This document shows, one piece after another, positions 1-7,067 of a stretch of 12,285 nucleotides of DNA (position 1 is its first letter; each line of letters starts with the position of its first letter). Origin of the DNA: an uncultured Collinsella sp. (GTDB lineage Bacteria; Actinomycetota; Coriobacteriia; Coriobacteriales; Coriobacteriaceae). Where the stretch lies: contig URTZ01000045.1 in assembly GCA_900550825.1 (NCBI GenBank), positions 1 to 12,285 on the forward strand. Direction: 5' to 3'. The translations under genes were made by a program, and so were the position numbers. A model generated the notes under the pieces. The model searched no databases and was not told the origin of the DNA. It saw only the letters and a list, made by a program, of their open reading frames with translations.

Positions 1-1
1 C

Positions 2-568
2 CCGGCCGATTCCATTCGCATGGACACCGACCTTGCGGCCGACACCATCACCTGGTCGATCGACTACGGCCGCTGCATCTTTTGCGGCCGCTGCGAGGAA
101 GCCTGCCCCATGGAGGCCATCAAGCTCACCGAGGAGTTTGAGCTGGCCGTCATGAGCAAGGACGACCTCACCAGCAAGAGCGTCTACACGCTCGAGCACT
201 GCTCGCGCTGCGGCAAGCCGTTCGCCCCGCACAAGGAGATCGACTACGCTAAGCGCCTGCTGCAAAAGGCCGGCGGCATGGAGGCCGAGCAGGCTGCCCG
301 TACCGTCGGTATGTGCCAGGAGTGCAAGCGCGAGCTCGACGCCCTGCGCGCCGCCTCGGCCGTAAAGACCGGCAACGCGCACGGCATGGCTGCCAACGAG
401 ACGCTTGCGTCCGGTGAGCCCCAGGGCCCCGGCATGGAGTATCTGGGCGGCCACGGTGTGAACCCGGAGTATATCGACCGCGAGCTTAACCCCGATGCGC
501 CCGAGATTCCCGCCGGTCCGGCGCCGGTCGAGGGTATCATCATGGATTTTGAAACGAAGGAGGAGTAA
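2..568 (+). CDS. hycF: Formate hydrogenlyase iron-sulfur subunit HycF, C-terminal part (5' end outside window)
   Basis: HycF is a ferredoxin-like electron-transfer subunit of the formate hydrogenlyase complex on the cytoplasmic side of the membrane. It relays electrons from formate dehydrogenase towards the [NiFe] hydrogenase. The frame is open to the left edge, and the codons before the Met at 20 (reading PADSIR) fit the end of a first 4Fe-4S motif, so the gene starts upstream. Counting from the Met at 20, the second ferredoxin motif is C19-x2-C22-x2-C25-x3-C29-P. Two further CxxC pairs follow (C61/C64 and C99/C102), as in E. coli HycF. The stretch around CIFCGRCEEACP matches E. coli HycF very closely. 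The tail after about residue 115 is Pro/Gly-rich and not recognised. The gene ends 2 bases before hycG, and its last codons carry the hycG ribosome binding site (GGAGGAG). Confidence 0.93.
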   Translation, partial: PADSIRMDTDLAADTITWSIDYGRCIFCGRCEEACPMEAIKLTEEFELAVMSKDDLTSKSVYTLEHCSRCGKPFAPHKEIDYAKRLLQKAGGMEAEQAARTVGMCQECKRELDALRAASAVKTGNAHGMAANETLASGEPQGPGMEYLGGHGVNPEYIDRELNPDAPEIPAGPAPVEGIIMDFETKEE

Positions 569-570
569 CC

Positions 571-1353
571 ATGGCCGAACCCACGCTTTTGCCCGAGCGG
601 CTTCAGTACCGCCCGACCAAGATCGAGCTCGACGAGAGCATCGAGAAGGCCAAGGCGACCCTTCTTAAGAAGATCAAGCGCTCGGTGTACGTCTACCGTG
701 TCGACTGCGGCGGCTGCAACGGCTGCGAGATCGAGATCTTCGGTTCCATCACGCCCGTCTTCGACGTCGAGCGCTTTGGCATCAAGGTCGTGCCCTCGCC
801 CCGTCACGCCGATGTGCTGCTGTACACCGGCGCCGTGACGCGTGCCATGCGCATGCCGGCTCTGCGCGCGTTTGAGGCCGCACCCGATCCCAAGATCGTG
901 GTGTCCTATGGCGCGTGCGGCTGCACCGGCGGCATCTTCTACGACAACTACTGCGTCTGGGGCGGCACGGACAAGATCCTGCCGGTCGATGTCTACATCC
1001 CCGGCTGCCCGCCCAGCCCTGCGCAGACCATCTACGGCTTTGCCATGGCGCTCGGTCTGCTGGATCAAAAGCTCCATGCCGAGACCACGGTGGAGGCCGC
1101 CGGCGAGCAGGCCGATATCCTGCACCCCGGCGTGCCGTACAAGCTGCGCGTTGCCATCGAGCGCGAGGCTCGTGCCATGAGCGGCTACCGTTACGGCCGC
1201 GACCTGGCCAACGAGTTTATGGACACGCTCGAGGGTGCGCCCAAGGGCGATATCCGCGGTGCCATGGCGCTGCTCATCGACAAGCAGGACGATCCTCGCC
1301 GCGTTGAGGTGTACTCGGCGCTGCAGGATCTGGTGCTGGCCGGAGGTCGCTAG
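571..1353 (+). CDS. hycG: Formate hydrogenlyase [NiFe] hydrogenase small subunit HycG (NuoB-like)
   Basis: HycG is the small, FeS-bearing subunit of the group 4 [NiFe] hydrogenase of formate hydrogenlyase and is homologous to complex I NuoB. It passes electrons to the NiFe site of the large subunit HycE. At 260 aa it is close to E. coli HycG (about 255 aa). From memory, the two are near-identical over long stretches, such as the segment RVDCGGCNGCEIEIF and the segment VVPSPRHAD. Cluster ligands are visible as C46/C49/C52 (CGGCNGC), C116/C118 (ACGCTGG) and C146 (PGCPPSP). The start at 571 follows a strong GGAGGAG in the end of hycF, and the spacing to hycF is 2 bases. The next gene begins directly after the stop codon. 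This is an orthodox family member with no missing key residue. Confidence 0.96.
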   Translation: MAEPTLLPERLQYRPTKIELDESIEKAKATLLKKIKRSVYVYRVDCGGCNGCEIEIFGSITPVFDVERFGIKVVPSPRHADVLLYTGAVTRAMRMPALRAFEAAPDPKIVVSYGACGCTGGIFYDNYCVWGGTDKILPVDVYIPGCPPSPAQTIYGFAMALGLLDQKLHAETTVEAAGEQADILHPGVPYKLRVAIEREARAMSGYRYGRDLANEFMDTLEGAPKGDIRGAMALLIDKQDDPRRVEVYSALQDLVLAGGR

Positions 1354-1935
1354 ATGGAGCTTACGGACCGCTCTGGTTACTTTGCGGGTCCCGGCATGCT
1401 CGGCGGCTCCTTTGGCGATGCCTCGCGCGCAAGCGACGAGGCCGCCGAGGGCGTCGCCGACCCCTGCCTGGGTCATGCTCCCGACCAGGTGGTCTTTTAC
1501 GAGCTCACGCGTAAGTTTGTGGAGACCGAGGAAGACGTTCCCCAGGAGGCCTGCGACGTGCTGTACTACACGCTCGCCGTGGGCCACCACACCGGCGTGC
1601 TCGACTGCTTTGAGCCGCGCCTGTCGGTGCCGGTGGATGTGTTCTATTCGCTCGTCGACGCGCTGCCGGAGGGGGAGGCTAAGACCAAGTTCGAGGCCAT
1701 CCGCTCCTTTGGCGAGTGCCAGCTCGACAAGGCGGCGGTGCCGTCGCTGCTCGAGGCCTGCGATGCGCTGCTCGACGAGCGCGGTTTTCGCGGGTCGGCC
1801 AAGGCCGGCCTCTCGGTGTTCGACGACGACTTTGGCCTGCATGCCCAGCAGGTCGCGTTCTTAATGAAGTTTCGCGATCTGGTTGAGCGCGTTCGCGATG
1901 TGTCGGGCGTGTATCTGACGGGAAGGTTGCAGTAA
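1354..1935 (+). CDS. hycH: Formate hydrogenlyase maturation protein HycH
   Basis: HycH is a cytoplasmic assembly factor needed to mature the FHL hydrogenase large subunit; its biochemical role is not well defined. The core from about residue 46 (VVFYELTRKF, then YYTLAVGHHTGVLDC around residues 70-84) aligns well with E. coli HycH, as does the C-terminal VYLTGRLQ. The protein is 193 aa against about 136 aa in E. coli. Most of the excess is an N-terminal extension of about 45 residues, Gly/Ala/Asp-rich, without a recognised domain. The start at 1354 sits immediately after the hycG stop and 6 bases after GGAGGT (1342-1347). No good internal start with a ribosome binding site was seen near residue 45, so the extension is probably translated. 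The stop overlaps the hycI start by one base (TAATG). Confidence 0.9.
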   Translation: MELTDRSGYFAGPGMLGGSFGDASRASDEAAEGVADPCLGHAPDQVVFYELTRKFVETEEDVPQEACDVLYYTLAVGHHTGVLDCFEPRLSVPVDVFYSLVDALPEGEAKTKFEAIRSFGECQLDKAAVPSLLEACDALLDERGFRGSAKAGLSVFDDDFGLHAQQVAFLMKFRDLVERVRDVSGVYLTGRLQ

Positions 1936-2438
1936 TGGGTCGCGTTGTGGATGGTCGTGTGAACGGCGCCCCGTTTGCGGGTATCGTGCTCACGGCGGGA
2001 AGCGTGCTGCGTGCCGACGATGCCGCCGGCCCCGTGCTCTCCAAAAAGATGGAGGACACGCCCATCGCCGGTTGGTACACCATCGACGGTGGTCAGACGC
2101 CCGAGGATGACATCATCGAGGTCAAGCGCGAACGTCCGCCGCGTTTGGTATTGGTCGATGCCGCCGATATGGCGCTGCCCGTCGGTGCCATCCGTTTGCT
2201 CGACAAGCGCGATGTGGCCCGCAAGTCGATGTTCACCACGCATTCGCTTCCCCTGTCGATTCTGATCGAAGAGATTGAGCAATCGTGTGATGATATCGTC
2301 TTCATAGGGATTCAGCCGGGCGACACGGAGTTCTACAACCCCATGTCTCCGGAAGTCTTTGACGCCGTCGACGCCGTGTACGACGCCGTGGCCGCCAACG
2401 ACTTTTCCCACTTTGTCCGCTTGGGGCAGGAGCAATAG
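1935..2438 (+). CDS. hycI: Hydrogenase 3 maturation endopeptidase HycI
   Basis: HycI is the nickel-dependent protease that removes the C-terminal peptide of the HycE large-subunit precursor after nickel insertion. The 167 aa protein aligns along its length with E. coli HycI (156 aa). Matching segments include IDGGQTPEDDI, RLVLVDAADM, TTHSLPL, FIGIQPGD and the C-terminal AVDAVYDAV. The nickel ligands correspond to D29, D75 and H103 here (E. coli D16, D62, H90). The usual glycine loop GN-x4-DDGxGP reads GS-x4-DDAAGP here, with Asn replaced by Ser and a Gly replaced by Ala. The N-terminus is about 12 residues longer than in E. coli. The start overlaps the hycH stop by one base and has GGAAGG at 1921-1926, so translational coupling is likely. 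Confidence 0.94.
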   Translation: MGRVVDGRVNGAPFAGIVLTAGSVLRADDAAGPVLSKKMEDTPIAGWYTIDGGQTPEDDIIEVKRERPPRLVLVDAADMALPVGAIRLLDKRDVARKSMFTTHSLPLSILIEEIEQSCDDIVFIGIQPGDTEFYNPMSPEVFDAVDAVYDAVAANDFSHFVRLGQEQ

Positions 2439-2477
2439 CAGCGCTTGTCTCTGCTGAATAGGAAAGAAGTGATTGAC

Positions 2478-3317
2478 ATGGCAGATTCCAAGGTGGAGTA
2501 TCCTACTCCCGATTGCCTGGCGCCAACCGCGATCGAGGCCAAGACCGAGGCCGCCGGCGTGACCAAGGCCAACCTGCCGGTCGCTAAGGCCTTTCTGTTG
2601 GCAATGTTCGCCGGCGCGTTTATCGCCTTCGGCGGCCTGTTCTTTACGGTGTTTTTGAGCGACAGCACGCTGGGCTGGGGTGCCCAGCGCGTCGTGGGCG
2701 GCCTGTGCTTTTGCCTGGGCCTGGTGCTGGTGCTGGTGTGCGGCGCCGAGCTGTTTACCGGCAATTCGCTTATGGTCTGCGCGCTCAAGAGCAAAAAGAT
2801 CACCCTTGTCCAGATGCTTAAGGCTTGGGTCGTCGTGTGGGTCGGCAATTTTGTCGGTGCTCTGTTCATCGTCTTTTTGGTGTACATGGCCGGCATCTAT
2901 AAACTCAACGGCGAGGCGGTCGCCAACTCCATGGTGAGCGTCGCCGCCGGCAAGGTGACGATCGACTGGGTGACGATCTTCTTCCGTGGCATCCTGTGCA
3001 ATATCTTTGTGTGCCTGGCCGTGTGGATCGGTACCGCCGGCAAGACCGTAGTCGATAAGGTTGTGGGCATTTTGCTGCCCATCGCCGCCTTTGTGGCCTG
3101 CGGTTTTGAGCACTGCGTTGCCAACATGTACTTTTTGCCCATGGGTGCCGTGATGCACGCGTGCGGCTATGGTGCTAAGGTTGCCGGGGCCGATGCGCTC
3201 AACGTCGCGGGTATTGCGTTTAACCTATCCGCCGCCACGCTGGGCAACATCGTGGGCGGTGCGGTTCTGATCGCGCTCGGCTACTGGTTTGTCTACGCTA
3301 AGAAGTCCGAGGCGTAA
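2478..3317 (+). CDS. focA: Formate/nitrite transporter family channel, FocA-type
   Basis: This is a pentameric inner-membrane channel of the formate/nitrite transporter family, which moves formate (possibly with other small anions) across the membrane. It encodes 279 aa with six hydrophobic segments. The family motif ELFTGN contains T94, and GFEHCVANMY contains H212, equivalent to the gating Thr91 and His209 of E. coli FocA. The ATG at 2478 was chosen because GGAAAG precedes it (2461-2466, spacing 11). An upstream in-frame TTG at 2445 would add 11 residues but has no ribosome binding site. The gene lies 39 bases after hycI, with no promoter seen in the gap, and ends at a terminator, so it is probably the last gene of the FHL operon. 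That context supports formate as the substrate. A nitrite or hydrosulfide channel of the same family is the alternative. Confidence 0.9.
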   Translation: MADSKVEYPTPDCLAPTAIEAKTEAAGVTKANLPVAKAFLLAMFAGAFIAFGGLFFTVFLSDSTLGWGAQRVVGGLCFCLGLVLVLVCGAELFTGNSLMVCALKSKKITLVQMLKAWVVVWVGNFVGALFIVFLVYMAGIYKLNGEAVANSMVSVAAGKVTIDWVTIFFRGILCNIFVCLAVWIGTAGKTVVDKVVGILLPIAAFVACGFEHCVANMYFLPMGAVMHACGYGAKVAGADALNVAGIAFNLSAATLGNIVGGAVLIALGYWFVYAKKSEA

Positions 3318-3339
3318 GGTAGCGTCTGTTTGACGTTGG

Positions 3340-3375
3340 GCCTCCCGCGGGGCGTTGCCGTGCGGGAGGCTTTTT
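3340..3375 (+). terminator. Rho-independent terminator after focA
   Basis: A perfect 9-bp stem (GCCTCCCGC at 3340-3348 with GCGGGAGGC at 3362-3370) with a 13-base loop is followed directly by TTTTT. It lies 22 bases after the focA stop and marks the end of the FHL operon, separating it from the following oxidoreductase gene. Confidence 0.88.
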
Positions 3376-3424
3376 GGGTCTGGGGCTCGTTGCCGGGCTT
3401 TTGGCCTGTTGTGTTTGGCTGATG

Positions 3425-3431
3425 AAAGGGG
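3425..3431 (+). promoter_or_regulatory. Ribosome binding site deciding the oxidoreductase start
   Basis: AAAGGGG lies 8 bases before the ATG at 3440. The frame is open further upstream (ATGs at 3422 and 3374), but those lie in or before this site, and the extra residues are a hydrophobic stretch encoded partly by post-terminator DNA. The start at 3440 is therefore preferred. Confidence 0.6.
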
Positions 3432-3439
3432 TAATTGAG

Positions 3440-5557
3440 ATGGCATCTGCTGTGAAGCGTGACGGTCGCGCCGTGGTGACCACATGCGGGGGATGCTATG
3501 CCGATTGCGCCTTTGCGGCACGCGTTGAGGACGGTCGCGTGGTGGCTGAGTTGCCGGTTGTGGGACATCCGTGCGTGACGCGTGCCCTGTGCGCCCGCGG
3601 GCGGCATCGCCTGGACATGCCGTTTGACGAGCGTGACCGCATCATGCACCCCATGCGCCGACGAGCTGATGGCTCGGGGTTCGATGCGATTCCCTGGGAT
3701 GAGGCGTTTGCCCAGATTGCCGAGCGTCTTTTGGGGATTGTTGACGAGTGCGGGCCTCGTGCGCTGGGCATGACGCTCGGCGTACCCTCGTTCGACCGCT
3801 ACTGGGCCTATCGTTTAATGCACGCGCTGGGTTCGCCCAACGTGTACGGCGCCGATGGTGCCTGCGAGGTGAGCCGTCTCACCGGTTGGGAGCACAGCCT
3901 GGGCTACAGCCCCGCCTCCGACCTAGCGCACACCGATTGCATCATGTATCTGGGGCGCTCCATTGTCGATTCGTCGACGATGGGGGCCGTTGATGCGCTC
4001 AACGATGCCCGTCGCCGTGGGGCGAAGATTATCGTGGTCGACCCCCGGCGCAGTGGTTCGGCTGCGCTTGCCGACCGCTGGCTGCGCGTGCGCCCGGGCT
4101 GCGACTTGGCGCTGCTGTTGGGTATTGTCCACGTGTTGATTGCCGAGGACCTGTACGACCACGAGTTCGTGGACCGCTATACCACGGGTTTTGACGAGCT
4201 GGCTCAGACTGCTGCTGTTTGGACGCCCGAGTGGGCTGAGTCGATGTGCGATGTGCCGGCGGACGATATCCGAGCGACTGCGCGCGATCTAGCTGCCGCC
4301 GCGCCTGCCGCCGTGGTGGATGCGGGCTTTCATGGCGGCATCGGTATCGCGTATGCCAATAGCACCCAGACCGCGCGCGCGATTTGTCTGGTCGATGTGC
4401 TGCTGGGCTGCATCGGACACGCGGGCGGTGCCCTCAACCCGCCTACGCCGCTTGCGTTGGGCGACTTGGACCCTGCGCGTTTTGCGACGCCGTCAGTGCC
4501 GCGTGAGCCTAAGTTGGGGTCTGAGCGCTATCCGCTCGTCGACCCCGAGCGCGGTCTGTGCACGACCATCGGTCAGTCGATTCTTGCCGGCGATTTGCGT
4601 GGGCTCATCGTCTATGCCAGTAACCCCGGTGCGGGCTATGGCAATGCTCAGGCTTGGTTGGGTATTTTGCAGCGGCTCGACTTGCTCGTGACGATTGACA
4701 TTCGCTGGTCCGAGACGGCGCGTGCTTCCGACTTCGTGCTGCCCGATGTGACGTATCTGGAGGCCGACCGCGGCGTGGGCACGGTCGTGGGCCGCAACGA
4801 CGCGCGCGTGTTCTACCGCAACGCCGTGCTGCCCGTGCAGCATGACGACACACGTCCCGGTCGGGAGATCTTTGCCGGTCTGGCGCAGGCGTGTGGCGTG
4901 GGCGAGTACTTCCAGTTTACGTCTGACGATCTGGCGGCTGCCCAGGTGGCACCGTTTGGGATTGATCTGGACGAGCTCAAGGAGCGCGGTTGGGCCGACA
5001 CGGGTGTTGCGTTGCCGTCGCGTACGGGCGAGCCGGTGATTCCCTTGGATGGCGGCAAAATTGCGCTGGCAAGCGACGTATGGGAACGAGCCGGCCTGGG
5101 TCGTGTACCCAACTGGATTGCTCCCATGGTGGAGCCTGGCCCGGGGATGTTTCGCCTCATTAGCGGCAACCGTCCCTTTGAGTCACATACCTCGCGAAGG
5201 CTTGCTGCCCAAGGTGCCGCCGAGGCTGGGTCGGACCTGGATGCCGTGCAGATGAATGCCGATGCTGTTGCGCACATGGGTATCGCCGATGGCGAGGTCG
5301 TCGAGCTCGTGAGCGACATGGGTCGCGACCGCGTGCGCGTGGAGACGACGCCCTATCTGCATCCGGCGTGCATCTTTACGTCGGCTGCTCCTGGTGGGCG
5401 TTCGTTTGGCACCGGCGCGGATGGCGCCCAAGCGCTCGGCGTTGGCCCGCTCGACCATACACCGTTGCGTTGGGACCCGTTGACGGGCGCCGCACTCACT
5501 CAGGAAAATGCCGTTCGCGTGGAAAAAATCGCGGCGCGCGAGGATAATGACGAGTAA
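3440..5557 (+). CDS. Molybdopterin (bis-MGD) oxidoreductase catalytic subunit, Cys-type, substrate unknown
   Basis: This is a 705-aa member of the DMSO reductase family, which holds Mo or W on two pyranopterin guanine dinucleotides plus one 4Fe-4S cluster. The cluster motif at the N-terminus is C16-x2-C19-x3-C23-x27-C51. The metal ligand is inferred to be C142 in GADGACEVSR. Typical cofactor-binding stretches follow (VDPRRSGSAALADRW, then YASNPGAGYGN), and the C-terminal MGD-binding domain starts near LISGNRPFESHTSR. There is no Tat signal or membrane segment, so it is cytoplasmic. No electron-transfer or anchor subunit is adjacent. It is annotated by context as formate dehydrogenase-like, but residue 143 is Glu rather than the His that follows Sec/Cys in formate dehydrogenases. 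It could instead be a stand-alone hydratase, transhydroxylase or reductase. It lies behind a terminator, and no clear promoter was seen in 3376-3439. Confidence 0.85.
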   Translation: MASAVKRDGRAVVTTCGGCYADCAFAARVEDGRVVAELPVVGHPCVTRALCARGRHRLDMPFDERDRIMHPMRRRADGSGFDAIPWDEAFAQIAERLLGIVDECGPRALGMTLGVPSFDRYWAYRLMHALGSPNVYGADGACEVSRLTGWEHSLGYSPASDLAHTDCIMYLGRSIVDSSTMGAVDALNDARRRGAKIIVVDPRRSGSAALADRWLRVRPGCDLALLLGIVHVLIAEDLYDHEFVDRYTTGFDELAQTAAVWTPEWAESMCDVPADDIRATARDLAAAAPAAVVDAGFHGGIGIAYANSTQTARAICLVDVLLGCIGHAGGALNPPTPLALGDLDPARFATPSVPREPKLGSERYPLVDPERGLCTTIGQSILAGDLRGLIVYASNPGAGYGNAQAWLGILQRLDLLVTIDIRWSETARASDFVLPDVTYLEADRGVGTVVGRNDARVFYRNAVLPVQHDDTRPGREIFAGLAQACGVGEYFQFTSDDLAAAQVAPFGIDLDELKERGWADTGVALPSRTGEPVIPLDGGKIALASDVWERAGLGRVPNWIAPMVEPGPGMFRLISGNRPFESHTSRRLAAQGAAEAGSDLDAVQMNADAVAHMGIADGEVVELVSDMGRDRVRVETTPYLHPACIFTSAAPGGRSFGTGADGAQALGVGPLDHTPLRWDPLTGAALTQENAVRVEKIAAREDNDE

Positions 5558-5609
5558 TTGACTCAGCTGATGTATTCGACTGATCCACGTTTCTTTTGAA
5601 AGGCCGCGC

Positions 5610-7067
5610 ATGAGCGATAGCCAGAACATGTCCGATGAGGTGCGCGCCCGCCTGCGCGCCATTCCTTCCGTCAACGAGCTGCTTGCCGAGTGGCCGGTGG
5701 TGAAGGCGGCGGGGGAGACCTGCGACGCGGTGGTCCATGCCGCCGTCACGGCCGAGCTCGACGAGGAGCGCGCCGCGATTCGTGCCGGTGCCGCTCCGCG
5801 TTCCAAGCGCGAGCTGGCCTCGGCTATTGAGTGGCGTGCGCATCGCTCCGCGCTGCCGAGCCTGCGTCCCGCCGTCAACGCCACGGGTGTGGTCATCCAT
5901 ACCAACCTGGGTCGCGCCCCGCTCGCGGAGTCGGCCGCCAAGGCCGTGGCCGAGGTCGCGCGCGGCTACAGCACGCTCGAGTACAGCGTGGACACCTGCT
6001 CGCGCGGGTCGCGCAAGGAGCATGCCGCACAGCTCATCCGCTCGCTTACCGGAGCCGAGGACGCACTGGTCGTTAACAATAACGCGGCTGCCGTGCTGTT
6101 AGTGCTGGCGACCCATGCCGCAGGCAAGGAGGTCATCGTCAGCCGCGGCGAGCTTGTCGAGATCGGCGGCAGCTTCCGCATCCCTGATGTCATGGAGGCT
6201 TCGGGCGCCAAGCTCGTCGAGGTCGGCGCCACCAACCGCACGCACCTGGCAGATTATGAGCAAGCCATCACACCCGATACGGCCATGATCCTCAAGGTCC
6301 ATCCTTCCAACTATCGCATCGAGGGCTTTCACGAGGAGGTGGATTCTCGGGATCTTGCGGCGCTTGCTCACAAGCATGGCCTGCTGTTCTACGAGGACCA
6401 GGGCTCGGGCGCGCTGTTGCCCGATGACATCCTGGTGCGCGGCGGCGAGGAGCCTACGCCGGCTTCGGTTGCGGCGGGGCTCGATTTGGTGTCGTGCTCG
6501 GGCGATAAACTGCTCGGTGCAGCACAGGCGGGCATTATCATGGGCCGTCGCGATCTGGTCCAGGCCTGTGGGTCGCATCCGCTTATGCGCGCCCTGCGCC
6601 CGGGCAAGTTGGCGCTCACGGCGCTCGAGGCCACGCTGCGTATCTACATGGATGGCGCCGATGTTGCCCATCGTGAGGTGCCGGTGCTCAACATGCTCAC
6701 GCTTCCGCAGGCCCATTTGGAGCGACGTGCCCGCAAGCTGCGCGATCGTATGGTCGCCGGGCTCGATAAGGCCGGCTGCCCGTGTGCTGTTGAGCTGGAG
6801 ATCGTTGAGGAGGCGTCGACTCCCGGCGGCGGTTCGCTGCCTACCGTCGAGCTGCCGACGATGTGCGTTGCCGTACGCCTTGTTGACGCGCGCTTGACGG
6901 TCGATACGCTCAAGCGCTCGCTTGTCCAGGACTTCGACACGCCGGTCGTCACGCGAACCTCGCACGATCGCATTTTGTTTGACGTCCGTACGCTCGTGGG
7001 CGACCGCGATATCGAGACGGCGGCGTCGACGCTCGTCGCGTGCGTTGAGAAGGCGATTGCTCGATGA
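5610..7067 (+). CDS. selA: L-seryl-tRNA(Sec) selenium transferase SelA
   Basis: SelA is a pyridoxal-phosphate enzyme that converts seryl-tRNA(Sec) to selenocysteinyl-tRNA(Sec) using selenophosphate. The protein is 485 aa (E. coli 463). The PLP lysine is K300 in the motif CSGDKLLGAAQAGII, matching E. coli K295. Other family stretches are VNATGVVIHTNLGRAPL, the segment VNNNAAAVLL, and GELVEIGGSFRIPD. The start at 5610 has GAAAGG six bases upstream. The gene is 52 bases after the oxidoreductase; the gap contains a TTGACT at 5558-5563 but no convincing -10. Its last four bases (ATGA) overlap the selB start. SelD, which supplies selenophosphate, is not in this window. Confidence 0.97.
   Translation: MSDSQNMSDEVRARLRAIPSVNELLAEWPVVKAAGETCDAVVHAAVTAELDEERAAIRAGAAPRSKRELASAIEWRAHRSALPSLRPAVNATGVVIHTNLGRAPLAESAAKAVAEVARGYSTLEYSVDTCSRGSRKEHAAQLIRSLTGAEDALVVNNNAAAVLLVLATHAAGKEVIVSRGELVEIGGSFRIPDVMEASGAKLVEVGATNRTHLADYEQAITPDTAMILKVHPSNYRIEGFHEEVDSRDLAALAHKHGLLFYEDQGSGALLPDDILVRGGEEPTPASVAAGLDLVSCSGDKLLGAAQAGIIMGRRDLVQACGSHPLMRALRPGKLALTALEATLRIYMDGADVAHREVPVLNMLTLPQAHLERRARKLRDRMVAGLDKAGCPCAVELEIVEEASTPGGGSLPTVELPTMCVAVRLVDARLTVDTLKRSLVQDFDTPVVTRTSHDRILFDVRTLVGDRDIETAASTLVACVEKAIAR

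Noticed and set aside
244..1842. Long open frame on the minus strand opposite hycF, hycG and hycH (and similar long ones at 1644-3158, 4813-5319, 6644-7990 and 10606-11862)
   Set aside because: They lie opposite well-identified genes in GC-rich DNA, where antisense frames stay open by codon bias. Their translations are low-complexity (Arg/His/Ala/Gly-rich) and have no recognisable motif.
2445..2477. TTG start for focA at 2445
   Set aside because: It has no ribosome binding site and adds 11 residues not typical of the family. The ATG at 2478 is preceded by GGAAAG.
3440..5557. Selenocysteine (in-frame UGA) in the Mo/W oxidoreductase
   Set aside because: The frame is uninterrupted and the ligand position is encoded by TGC. 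I also saw no UGA read-through extension in any other gene of the window.
3440..5557. Naming the oxidoreductase acetylene hydratase because of similar size and ligand position (Cys near 141)
   Set aside because: The Asp expected next to the second FeS cysteine is Tyr, and overall similarity is shared with many family members.
5558..5586. Promoter for selA at TTGACT (5558-5563)
   Set aside because: The hexamer at the right distance (TGATCC) is a poor -10, and the gap is only 52 bases, so cotranscription with the preceding gene is as likely.
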